From NCBI RefSeq assembly GCF_003325475.1, contig NZ_CP029495.1, forward strand, positions 4,464,001-4,528,000: DNA of 64,000 bases, read 5' to 3'. This DNA is from Chromobacterium phragmitis (GTDB taxonomy: Bacteria; Pseudomonadota; Gammaproteobacteria; Burkholderiales; Chromobacteriaceae). The notes below the pieces were generated by a model. The model was not told the origin of the DNA and searched no databases. It saw only the letters and a program-made list of their open reading frames with translations. This document shows positions 1-9,464 of the stretch, one piece after another (the first letter of the stretch is position 1; every line of letters starts with the position of its first letter). A program made the translations under genes and the position numbers.

Positions 1-659
1 GACTTCAGCGGCTCGCCGGCGAACTTGCCGGCGAAAAACTCGCTCCAGTCGGCGTCGAAGCCGCAGTTGGACGGCGACAACGGCGCGGTGGCCACGCCCT
101 TCTCCGCCAGCCACGGCATCCAGCGGCCATCCGAGCCCAGCTTTTTCCAGCTGCCGCCGCCCAAGGCCAGCAGCGTCGCGTCGGCGCGCACCGCCAGCTC
201 GCCGTCCGGGGTGTCGAACTTCAAACTGCCGTCGGCGTTCCAGCCTTGCCAGCGGTGGCGCGGATGGATGCGCGCGCCAGCCTCGCGCAGTCGGCTGAGC
301 CAGGCGCGCAATAGCGGCGCGGCCTTCATCTCCTTGGGAAATACCCGGCCGGAGCTGCCGACGAAAGTCTCCACGCCCAAGCCGTGCGCCCAGGCGCGCA
401 GCGCGTCGGCGTCAAAGTCTTTCAGCAGCGGCTCGATCTGCGCCGCGCGCTCGCCATAGCGGCCGACAAAGGCCGGGTACGGCTCGGAATGAGTCAAATT
501 GAGGCCGCCGATGCCGGCCAGCAGGAATTTTCGGCCCACCGACGGCATCGCGTCGTACACATCCACCGCATAGCCTCGCGCCGCCAGCGCCTCGGCCGCC
601 ATCAACCCGGCCGGTCCGCCGCCCACGATGGCGACGACGCGCCCTGCCTTCTCATTCAT
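1..659 (-). CDS. NAD(P)/FAD-dependent oxidoreductase, HI0933/TIGR03862-like flavoprotein (partial)
   Basis: Only the N-terminal 219 or so residues are in the window; the gene runs off the left edge. After the start the protein reads into a dinucleotide-binding fold, with GGGPAGLMAAEALAARG near residues 12-28, followed by GRKFLLAGIGGLNLTHSEP, the hallmark of the HI0933-type flavoprotein family. These bind FAD through a Rossmann fold and their physiological substrate is generally unknown. An upstream ATG two codons earlier (665) is also possible. Family assignment is confident; the reaction is not known. Confidence 0.85.
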   Translation of the reverse strand, partial: MNEKAGRVVAIVGGGPAGLMAAEALAARGYAVDVYDAMPSVGRKFLLAGIGGLNLTHSEPYPAFVGRYGERAAQIEPLLKDFDADALRAWAHGLGVETFVGSSGRVFPKEMKAAPLLRAWLSRLREAGARIHPRHRWQGWNADGSLKFDTPDGELAVRADATLLALGGGSWKKLGSDGRWMPWLAEKGVATAPLSPSNCGFDADWSEFFAGKFAGEPLK

Positions 660-917
660 GCCCATGCCTCAAACACCCTTGTCCCGATATCGCCATAGCC
701 TTGCCGGCAAGGCCGCGATTGTTGCAGAAAACCGCCCGCAACCCAAGCGCGGCGCGCAAATCCGCCAATGCAAGCGGTTTCCGCCCGATGTTTGATCCAG
801 GCCAGACGGCAATTATTCAATGGAGATAAAATGCGAAATGCATGAGGAGAATAATAACAACCGCCCAAGACAATGAAGCGCACACAAGGAGACGGGGCCC
901 ACACCCCCGGAACAGCG

Positions 918-2546
918 ATGAGAAAATTTGCAGACTGGCCGATCTGGCTGCGGCTGACCGGCGCGATCTGGATTTGCCTGGTTCTAGCCTGGGGCGGACT
1001 GATCGCCTGGGAAACGCGCGCCAGCCGCGAAATCGCCGTGGAACAGGCCAAGGATCTGGCCCACAGCATGAATGAAATGACCATGGCCGGCCTCACCGGC
1101 ATGATGATCACCGGCACCGTGGGCCAGCGCGACGTGTTTCTCGATCAGATTCGCGAACTATCCGCCGTGCGCGACCTGCGCGTGATACGCGGCGACGGGG
1201 TGAGCAAACAGTTCGGCCCCGGCAACGCCGGCGACAAGGCGAGGCCCGGCGACGAAGTGGAGCGCGCCGCGCTCGCCGACGGCAAGCCGCACATCCGGAT
1301 AGAGTCCACGCCGCAACTGGGCGAGCATCTGCGCGTGGTCTACCCGGCGCTGGCCTCCGCCAACTACCTGGGCAAGAACTGCCTGGCCTGCCACCAAGTG
1401 GCCGATAAAACGCCGCTGGGCGCGGTCAGCATGCGCATTTCGCTGGAGAAGCCCTACGCCGCGGTGGACCGCTTCCGCGTGCAAAGCATCTTGTTCGCGC
1501 TGTTCGCTTCGCTACCGATGCTGGCGGTGGTATACCTGTTCATCCGCCGCTTCGTCACCCGCCCGCTGCGGGAAATGTCCGAAGGCCTGGCCGAACTGGC
1601 CAAGGGCGAGGGCGACCTCACCCGCCGCCTGCCGGAGCGCAGCCGGGACGAGATCGGCGTCACCGCCCGCCTGTTCAACCAGATGCTGGCCACCGTGGCC
1701 GGCCTGGTGCGACAGGTCAGCGACAGCGCCGACGCGGTGGCGCAATCCTCCCGCCGCCTGTCCGACGGCGCCGGCCAACTGGCCGCCAGCTCCCATCGCC
1801 AAAACAGCCAGTCCCAGGCCGCCGCCGAGGCGGTGGACCAACTGGCCGCCCACATCGGCGAAATCGCCGGCAAGGCCGAGCATGTGAGCAGCGGCGCCGA
1901 GGAAAGTCTGCAACGCTCCGAGCAAGGGCGGCAGAGCCTGCACCAATTGCAGCGGGAAGTGGGCCAGGTGGAAAGCGCGGTGCAACTGATGGCGCAGGCG
2001 GAAAGCGACTTGGTCAGTTCCACCGCCGTGATCACCCACATGACCAAGGAGGTGCGCGAAATCGCCGAGCAGACCAATCTCCTGGCGCTGAACGCGGCGA
2101 TAGAGGCCGCGCGCGCCGGCGAACAGGGCCGCGGCTTCGCCGTGGTGGCCGACGAGGTGCGCAAACTGGCTGAGAAGTCGGCCAAATCCGCCAGCGAGAT
2201 CGACGCCGTCACCGGATCGCTGAACGACAAGACGGAGGCGGTGCGCCAGGCGGTAAGCGCCGGCCTGCAATCGCTGGAAGCCAGCCGCCAATCCACCGCC
2301 AGCGTGACCGGCGTGCTGGACGCGGCCAACCAATCGGCGGCCGAGGTGCGCAGCGGCCTCAGGCAGATCGTGGAAGTGACCGAGCAGCAGCGCCGCTCCA
2401 GCCAGGCCGTGAACGAGAACATCGACGCCATCGCCGGCATGGCCCGCGCCAACGACGCCGATATCCGGGAAACCGTGGGCGCGGCCGAGGAACTGGAGGC
2501 GCTGGCCAAGCGGCTGACCGACTCGGTGTCGCGGTTCAGGGTGTGA
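918..2546 (+). CDS. Methyl-accepting chemotaxis protein with periplasmic c-type haem motif
   Basis: 542 residues. Transmembrane helix near residues 10-30, a periplasmic sensor of about 150 residues, a second helix near 187-207 (SILFALFASLPMLAVVYLFI), a HAMP linker, and a cytoplasmic signalling domain with the conserved hairpin around NLLALNAAIEAARAGEQGRG. The sensor carries CLACH at residues 155-159, a CXXCH motif able to bind haem covalently; related haem-containing receptors are known in Geobacter and other proteobacteria. The protein should signal through CheW/CheA to flagella, fitting the flg operon in this window. An in-frame ATG at 873 would add 15 residues; neither start has a well-spaced ribosome site. 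The ligand (redox state, gas) is inference. Confidence 0.9.
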   Translation: MRKFADWPIWLRLTGAIWICLVLAWGGLIAWETRASREIAVEQAKDLAHSMNEMTMAGLTGMMITGTVGQRDVFLDQIRELSAVRDLRVIRGDGVSKQFGPGNAGDKARPGDEVERAALADGKPHIRIESTPQLGEHLRVVYPALASANYLGKNCLACHQVADKTPLGAVSMRISLEKPYAAVDRFRVQSILFALFASLPMLAVVYLFIRRFVTRPLREMSEGLAELAKGEGDLTRRLPERSRDEIGVTARLFNQMLATVAGLVRQVSDSADAVAQSSRRLSDGAGQLAASSHRQNSQSQAAAEAVDQLAAHIGEIAGKAEHVSSGAEESLQRSEQGRQSLHQLQREVGQVESAVQLMAQAESDLVSSTAVITHMTKEVREIAEQTNLLALNAAIEAARAGEQGRGFAVVADEVRKLAEKSAKSASEIDAVTGSLNDKTEAVRQAVSAGLQSLEASRQSTASVTGVLDAANQSAAEVRSGLRQIVEVTEQQRRSSQAVNENIDAIAGMARANDADIRETVGAAEELEALAKRLTDSVSRFRV

Positions 2547-2639
2547 GCGCATGGGCACTCGCCCTCCCGACAATGGCGAACCGGCGCGTAAGCCGGCAAA
2601 ACCGGCCGCATCTGATAAAACTAGATAGGAACAACACAG

Positions 2640-2662
2640 CGCCCGGCTCGACCGGGCGTTTT
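2640..2662 (+). terminator. Rho-independent terminator
   Basis: CGCCCGG, a five-base loop and CCGGGCG are followed by TTTT, about 95 bases after the chemoreceptor stop and before dbpA. Confidence 0.7.
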
Positions 2663-2747
2663 CCCAACCGAAAATGCGCCGGGCATTTGGCCGCGAGCCT
2701 CACTGCTGTTACACTGCCCAGCCTTTAGCCAACCGCGCCAAGTCATT

Positions 2748-4130
<1,383 letters not shown>

Positions 4131-4151
4131 TCCGCGCCGCCGCAGATCAAA

Positions 4152-4175
4152 AAGGCCATCCCGCGGGATGGCCTT
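4152..4175. terminator. Bidirectional terminator between dbpA and the convergent GDPD gene
   Basis: Perfect 24-base palindrome, AAGGCCATCCCG and its complement, lying between two convergent stop codons. Confidence 0.75.
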
Positions 4176-4199
4176 GTCGTTTCGCCTCGCCGGCCGCCC

Positions 4200-5462
4200 T
4201 CAGTCGCGTCCCAGCTTGGAGTAGGCAATCGGCTTGTTGGCGCCGCTCTGCAGGATGCCGCTGATGTCCTGCTGGTCGCTCGGGCGATAGAAGTAGAAGC
4301 AGTCCTCGCCGGCTTCCGTCTGCTTGTGCATCATCTGGATGCCGATGCCGTTCAACAGGATGCTGGATTCCAGCAGCACCTTGCGGGCGTCGTCGACATT
4401 GTCGCACTTGAAGAAGGTGTCGACGCGCTTGCTCAACTCCAGCAACACATGGGAGAAGTCCCGATTGTCGGCATATTGGCGGAAGTCCGAGGTCGACGCA
4501 TGGATCGCCTTATTCCCTGCCACCGCCAGATCCACGATGGGCTGGCGCAGGTCCCACAAGATGCCGTCATAGCCCTGGAAGCCGTTGCCCTCCACCAGCG
4601 CGCGCAGATCGTGCATCGCTTGCGGGTGATAGCCAGCGGCGGGATCCTTCAGCGAAAAATCCGGATTCATATTGTCCTTACCGAACAGATCAGCGGTCTT
4701 GATGCCGGGCGCGATATTGATGCCCATCATCCCTCTTTGCTCCGCCCGCTCCTTCAGCTCCTTCAGCGCCTCGTGCTTGAACGAACAGAACACGATGTTT
4801 TCCAGCGGCGTGGCGGACTGTCCATTCGAGCCGTCGGCCAGCAGGTCCAGCATCTCGGTGACGGCGCCGGCGTCTTTCAGCTCGATATTGAGAATGATCG
4901 GATTCTTGCCGCACTGCGTCAGCGTCTGGTTGGCGTCGTTGACCAGTTCCATCACCTCGGCGAGCGTCGGCATCGTTTCGCCATTGCGGCCAAGCGGGAT
5001 GTTTTGCAACTCCGCCACCGTCTTCTGCCCGACCAGGTAAGACTCCTTGGTCTCCCCTGCCGGGAGCTGGGCGCCGCTGCGGTCCGCCCCGAAAGCGTTG
5101 CGCCAGATTTCGTCGTCGTGGGTGACCACCACCTTGCCGTCTCCGGACTTGAAGATGTCGATCTCGATAGCGTCCGCCCCATCCAGGATGGCGGCCTTGA
5201 TCGCCTGCAGGCTGTTTTCCGGCAGGTATTTGTCCGGGAAGGTGGAGCCGAACACGCTGGTGGGGCCGGTGCCGCGATGTGCCGTCAGCAACAGGTGGTG
5301 GCCGGTGCGTTCCTTCAGCATCTCGCTATAGCCGCGGGACTGCAGCATGGTTTGCTTTTCGCCCTCGTTCAGCCGGGTCAGGCTGCGATCCGGCTGCCCG
5401 CCGACATCGGAATGCGCCTGGACATGAGGCATGGACTGTGTGGAAATCGATGAAGTAAACAT
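4200..5462 (-). CDS. GDPD-fold (glycerophosphodiester phosphodiesterase-like) protein, no signal peptide
   Basis: 420 residues from the ATG at 5462; a longer frame exists upstream but lacks family similarity. The core has all the GDPD catalytic signatures: HRG at 62-64, PENS at 81-84, EIDI with metal ligands E100 and D102, THDDE with His115, and NIELK further on. Known family members hydrolyse glycerophosphodiesters or phospholipids. The first 50 residues are rich in Ser, Thr and Gln with no hydrophobic signal, unlike periplasmic GlpQ and unlike short cytosolic UgpQ. The protein is also longer than UgpQ (about 247), with an extra C-terminal region of about 150 residues. It is monocistronic. 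It might be a secreted effector (see findings), but a cytosolic enzyme is equally possible. Confidence 0.8.
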   Translation of the reverse strand: MFTSSISTQSMPHVQAHSDVGGQPDRSLTRLNEGEKQTMLQSRGYSEMLKERTGHHLLLTAHRGTGPTSVFGSTFPDKYLPENSLQAIKAAILDGADAIEIDIFKSGDGKVVVTHDDEIWRNAFGADRSGAQLPAGETKESYLVGQKTVAELQNIPLGRNGETMPTLAEVMELVNDANQTLTQCGKNPIILNIELKDAGAVTEMLDLLADGSNGQSATPLENIVFCSFKHEALKELKERAEQRGMMGINIAPGIKTADLFGKDNMNPDFSLKDPAAGYHPQAMHDLRALVEGNGFQGYDGILWDLRQPIVDLAVAGNKAIHASTSDFRQYADNRDFSHVLLELSKRVDTFFKCDNVDDARKVLLESSILLNGIGIQMMHKQTEAGEDCFYFYRPSDQQDISGILQSGANKPIAYSKLGRD

Positions 5463-5811
5463 ATTTGTGTTCCCATGCGATGAGTGATGAAACCTATAGC
5501 CACACCTAACAGAGCTCAACTCCATTGGCATCCGATATTGCTTTGCCGCATGGTAGCCGGGTTGTCGGACAGGAACTTTCAAAAAACGGGCATGCGGATC
5601 GGCAAGCCCAACTGCTTTGAGTTCAACAGCTTCAGCGCGCAGCATCGCGCCATCGCCCACAGAACGCCGCTCAAACCGTCGCCCGGCAGGGCCGGGCTCC
5701 GCTCTCATCAAACGGCGAAGCCATCCCCCAGGGATGGCTTCGCCGCCGGACGCGCGCCTCAAACCATCAGGCAAACGCCTGGGAGCGGAACCCGCGTTTT
5801 GCGCGCCGCGC
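5463..5811. other. Intergenic region between the GDPD gene and tauD
   Basis: Upstream region of the GDPD gene plus the terminator of the tau operon. I see no gene here; a possible N-terminal extension of the GDPD frame runs through it but has no recognisable protein features. Confidence 0.6.
5714..5744 (-). terminator. Terminator of the tauABCD operon
   Basis: 14-base perfect stem GGCGAAGCCATCCC with a three-base loop, about 70 bases beyond the tauD stop. Confidence 0.75.
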
Positions 5812-6645
5812 CTAGTATGGACGGTCGCCCAGTATCGTCGCCCGGTGCATCACCCGCTGCGCCGGTCGGCAGTCGTCCACCGCGTAATGGATGGTGCAGC
5901 GGTTGTCCCAAAACGCTACGTCGCCCGGCTGCCAGCGCCAGCGTATCGAAAACTCCGGCCGCGACTGATGAGCGAACAGGAACTGCAGCAAGGCCTGTCC
6001 TTCGGCTTCCGGCAAATCGTTGACGGCGACGGTGAAGCCCTCGCTGACGAACAGCGCGCGGCGGCCGCTTTCCGGGTGGATGCGCACCAGCGGATGGCTG
6101 ATGGGCGGATGCTTGCGCCGCGTCTCGTCCCAGCGGCGGCGGTCGTCGTCGGTCAGGCCGTAACGCGCGAGCGGGAAGGATTTGGCGAAATCATGCACCG
6201 CGCTCAAGCCTTCCAGCCTGGCTTTCAGGCTGGCCGACAACGCCTCGTAAGCGGCGATGCCGCTGGCCCACAGCGTGTCGCCGCCCAGCTCCGGCAGCAG
6301 CCGCGCCGCCAGCACCGCGCCCAGCGGCGGGGTCTCGATGAAGGTGACGTCGGTATGCCAGATCGCGTTGTCCTGCAAATCCGCCACATCGGTGTCCAGC
6401 ACCACGATCTCCCGCGCGTCCGGGTGTTGCGGGTAAATCGGGTGGGTATGCAGGTCGCCGAAGCGCACCGCGAAATTGCGCTGCTGCAGCGGCGTGATGT
6501 CCTGGCCGCGGAAAAACAGCACCTGATGGCGCAGCAGCGCCTCGCTCAATGCCCGGCGCTGCTCGTCGTCCAACGGCCGCGCCAGGTCCATCCCCTCCAC
6601 CTCCGCGCCCAGCGCCGGGCTCAGGCGGGTCAATTGCAAACTCAT
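5812..6645 (-). CDS. tauD: Taurine dioxygenase TauD
   Basis: 277 residues, ATG at 6645 behind GAGGGG. Fe(II)/2-oxoglutarate dioxygenase of the TauD/TfdA family: iron-binding HTD (WHTDVTF), GDTLW region, distal His in MHRATI and the 2-oxoglutarate Arg just before it. It hydroxylates taurine, releasing sulfite and aminoacetaldehyde, so the cell can use sulfonates as sulfur source. Last gene of the tau operon, 22 bases after tauC. Close paralogues act on other sulfonates, so taurine is inferred from the operon. Confidence 0.92.
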   Translation of the reverse strand: MSLQLTRLSPALGAEVEGMDLARPLDDEQRRALSEALLRHQVLFFRGQDITPLQQRNFAVRFGDLHTHPIYPQHPDAREIVVLDTDVADLQDNAIWHTDVTFIETPPLGAVLAARLLPELGGDTLWASGIAAYEALSASLKARLEGLSAVHDFAKSFPLARYGLTDDDRRRWDETRRKHPPISHPLVRIHPESGRRALFVSEGFTVAVNDLPEAEGQALLQFLFAHQSRPEFSIRWRWQPGDVAFWDNRCTIHYAVDDCRPAQRVMHRATILGDRPY

Positions 6646-6667
6646 TCCAATCCCCTCTTGCTGGTAT

Positions 6668-7516
6668 TTAGTCTTGTTGTCCATGCCAAGGCGCCAGCCG
6701 ATCCTGCAACGCGCGCAGGCCCAGCTCCAGCGAAAAGGCCACCGCGGCGATCGCCAGAATGCCCAGCAGCACCACGTCGGTGACCAGGAACTGCGCCGCA
6801 GACTGCACCATGAAGCCCAACCCGCGCGTGGCCGCCACCAGCTCCGCCGCCACCAGCGTGGACCAGCCGGCGCCCAAACCGATGCGGATGCCGGTCAGTA
6901 TCTGCGGCAGCGCCTCGGGCAACACCACCAGCCACAACAGCTGCGAGCGGCTGGCGCCCAGACTCTGCGCCGCGCGCAGCCGGTTGCGGCTGACCTGGGC
7001 CACGCCGTGGCGGGTGGCGATGGCCACCGGCGCCAGGATCGCCAGGAAAATCAGCAGCACCTTGGATAGCTCGCCTATGCCGAGCCAGATCACGATCAAT
7101 GGCAGGTAAGCGAGCGGCGGCACCGGACGATATGCCTCCAACATAGGATCAAGCAAGCCCTGTGCCAGCGAGCTGCGCCCCATCAACGCGCCCAGCGGCA
7201 CGCCCACCGCCACCGCGGCGGTCAAGGCCAGTGCGATGCGCTGCAGGCTGGCCTCAAGGTGCTGCCACAGCGTGGCGTCCATGAAGCCCTGGCCGGCGAC
7301 GACAAACAGCTTGTTCAATACCGCCTCCGGCGCGGGCAGAAACAACGCCGGCACCCAGCCGCTATGCGCCAGCAGCCACCAGCCTCCCAGCAGCAGCGCC
7401 AGGCTGGCCGCGCCCAGCCACAGCCGGGACGGCTCGCGCCCCGGCCTCCGGCCGTCCTCAATGCGAGAGGAAACGGACAGCAACTCCTGTTCCGCAGTGG
7501 TTTCGACGCCGCTCAT
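6668..7516 (-). CDS. tauC: Taurine/sulfonate ABC transporter permease TauC
   Basis: 282 residues; the ATG at 7516 sits seven bases after AGGAGG and overlaps the tauB stop (ATGA), so translation is coupled. Six hydrophobic segments and the EAA-type loop (AAQSLGASRSQLLWLVVLPEALP) that docks to the ATPase place it in the SsuC/TauC group. It forms the inner-membrane channel with TauB and receives substrate from TauA. Confidence 0.92.
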   Translation of the reverse strand: MSGVETTAEQELLSVSSRIEDGRRPGREPSRLWLGAASLALLLGGWWLLAHSGWVPALFLPAPEAVLNKLFVVAGQGFMDATLWQHLEASLQRIALALTAAVAVGVPLGALMGRSSLAQGLLDPMLEAYRPVPPLAYLPLIVIWLGIGELSKVLLIFLAILAPVAIATRHGVAQVSRNRLRAAQSLGASRSQLLWLVVLPEALPQILTGIRIGLGAGWSTLVAAELVAATRGLGFMVQSAAQFLVTDVVLLGILAIAAVAFSLELGLRALQDRLAPWHGQQD

Positions 7517-8298
7517 GCCCATGCCTCCTGTCGGCGCTGGGCGAATACGTCGGCCAGCAGTTGTTCTCTCAAGGCGATGAATTCCGGATCGGACTTGATC
7601 GCCCGCGCGCTGTCGCCGGCGCGCCAGCGGCGGCTGAAAGGCGGGCGCAGCGTCTTGACGATGCGGCCCGGCCCCGGCGACATCAACACCAGCTCGGTGG
7701 CGAGGAACAGCGCCTCCTCGATATCGTGGGTGATCAGGAACACGCTGCTGCCGGACTCCGCCCACACCTTGAGCAGCAGCTCCTGCATCTGCTCGCGGGT
7801 GAAGGCGTCCAAAGCGCCGAAGGGCTCGTCCATCAGCAGGGCTCCGGCGCGGCCGGCCAAGGCGCGGGCGATGCCGACCCTCTGCTTCTGCCCGCCGGAC
7901 AGCTGCCAGGGATAGCGGGCGCCGGCATCGGCCAGATCCACCTGCTCCAGCGCTTTCTGGGCCAGTCCCCGGCGTTCGGCGCGCGGCACGCCGCGCAGGC
8001 GCAGGCCGAAGGCGACGTTGTCCAGCGCGCTCAGCCACGGCAGCAGCGCGTGCTGCTGGAACACCACCGCGCGGTCCGCGCCCGGCCCGGCCACCGGCGC
8101 GCCGCCGAAGCGCACGCTGCCGGAATCGGGACACTGGAAGCCGGCGAACAGATTGAGCAAGGTGGTCTTGCCGCAGCCTGACGGCCCCAGCGCCACCGCC
8201 AGCTCACCCGGGCCCACGCTCAGCGACACACCGTCCAGCGCCGGCTGCGCCTGGCCGGGATAGCGAACCGACACCCTGTCTGCGATCAGCGCCGCCAT
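7513..8298 (-). CDS. tauB: Taurine/sulfonate ABC transporter ATP-binding protein TauB
   Basis: 261 residues. Walker A GPSGCGKTT, Q-loop FQQHALLPW, signature LSGGQKQRVGIARAL, Walker B LLMDEPFGALD and switch His in ITHD are all intact. Start at 8298 follows GAGGTGA, two bases after the tauA stop. It energises TauC. Confidence 0.94.
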   Translation of the reverse strand: MAALIADRVSVRYPGQAQPALDGVSLSVGPGELAVALGPSGCGKTTLLNLFAGFQCPDSGSVRFGGAPVAGPGADRAVVFQQHALLPWLSALDNVAFGLRLRGVPRAERRGLAQKALEQVDLADAGARYPWQLSGGQKQRVGIARALAGRAGALLMDEPFGALDAFTREQMQELLLKVWAESGSSVFLITHDIEEALFLATELVLMSPGPGRIVKTLRPPFSRRWRAGDSARAIKSDPEFIALREQLLADVFAQRRQEAWA

Positions 8299-8300
8299 GC

Positions 8301-9287
8301 TCACCTCGCCGTCTTGACGAAACGGTTGGTCACATAGGGGCCGTAGTCCGGCTGCAGCGATTCCACCTTGCCCTGCGCCTTCAGGAAAACGGCGGTCTTG
8401 CCGACCGCGGCCACGAATGGCGACTGCAGCAGCGCGGCCTGGTCGTCGCGGCCGAGGAAGCGGTTGCCTTTCAGCCCCGCCACCACGTCCGGCGCGGCGG
8501 CGCCGGTCAGCCGGCTGATCTTGGCGATGTTGGACGCGTTGGCGATGAAGGCCTGCGGATTGGCCTGGTAGCCGGCGATGGCGTCCAGCGAGACCTGGGC
8601 GAAGCGGGAGACGAACTCGGGATGGGCGGCGGCGAAGTCCTTGCGCACCACCCAGATGTCGTAGGTGGGCGCGCCCCATTTGGCCACCTCCGCCGAGCTG
8701 GCCAGCACCGCGCCGCCGGGCTTGATCTTGCCCAGCGCCGGGTCCCAGACATAGGCGGCGTCAATGTCGCCGCGCTGCCAGGCGGCGGCGATCTCGCCGG
8801 GACGCAGGTTGAGAATCTTCACCTTGGCCGGGTCCACGCCCCAGTGGCGCAGCGCAGCCAGCAGGCTGTAATGGGTGGTGGAGACGAAAGGCACCGCCAC
8901 CTTCTTGCCGATCAGGTCCTGCGGCTTGGCGATGCCGCTGCCCTTGCGCGCCACCAGCGCCTCGGCGGCGCCGATCTCGTCGGCCACCAGGAAGGCTTCG
9001 ATCGGCAGGCCTCGGCTGGCGGCGGCCGCCAGCGGGCTGGAGCCGATATTGCCGATGGCCACGTCGCCGGAGGCCACCGCGGCGATCAGGTCGGCGCCGC
9101 TATCGAACTTGCGCCAGTTGATGCGGCTGCCGGTGGCCTTCTCGTACGCGCCGTCGGCCTGGGCCACCTTGGCGGGGTCGATGCCGGTCTGGTAACCGAT
9201 GGTCACCCCATCCGCGGCTCCCGCCGCGGCGGAGAGCGCGGATAGGGAGAAAAGAATGGTTTGGAGGAATGTTCGGGGAATTGCCAT
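8301..9287 (-). CDS. tauA: Taurine ABC transporter substrate-binding protein TauA
   Basis: 328 residues with an N-terminal signal peptide (cut near AAGAADG) followed by GVTIGYQTGIDPAKVAQADG, typical of TauA/SsuA periplasmic binding proteins. The order tauA-B-C-D with overlapping or nearly touching ends is the canonical taurine operon. In relatives it is controlled by CysB/Cbl under sulfur limitation; no such site was verified here. Confidence 0.93.
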   Translation of the reverse strand: MAIPRTFLQTILFSLSALSAAAGAADGVTIGYQTGIDPAKVAQADGAYEKATGSRINWRKFDSGADLIAAVASGDVAIGNIGSSPLAAAASRGLPIEAFLVADEIGAAEALVARKGSGIAKPQDLIGKKVAVPFVSTTHYSLLAALRHWGVDPAKVKILNLRPGEIAAAWQRGDIDAAYVWDPALGKIKPGGAVLASSAEVAKWGAPTYDIWVVRKDFAAAHPEFVSRFAQVSLDAIAGYQANPQAFIANASNIAKISRLTGAAAPDVVAGLKGNRFLGRDDQAALLQSPFVAAVGKTAVFLKAQGKVESLQPDYGPYVTNRFVKTAR

Positions 9288-9412
9288 GGCCTGCCTACTT
9301 GCTGCGAGTGGGAAGATCGCTCCAATCTAACAAGCGCGCCGCGCCCGGCTAAGCAATGAATCCTGGCTTGCTTATCATTTATTTCGCATTGCATGGCCTG
9401 AAGAAAATGAAA

Positions 9413-9432
9413 ACAGGGCCTCGCGGCCCTGT
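9413..9432 (-). terminator. Terminator after the minus-strand chemoreceptor
   Basis: ACAGGGCC, four-base loop, GGCCCTGT; on the minus strand it is followed by a T-rich tract. Confidence 0.75.
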
Positions 9433-9464
9433 CGGATCTTCCCCGATCCCTGTCGTTGTCTGCT

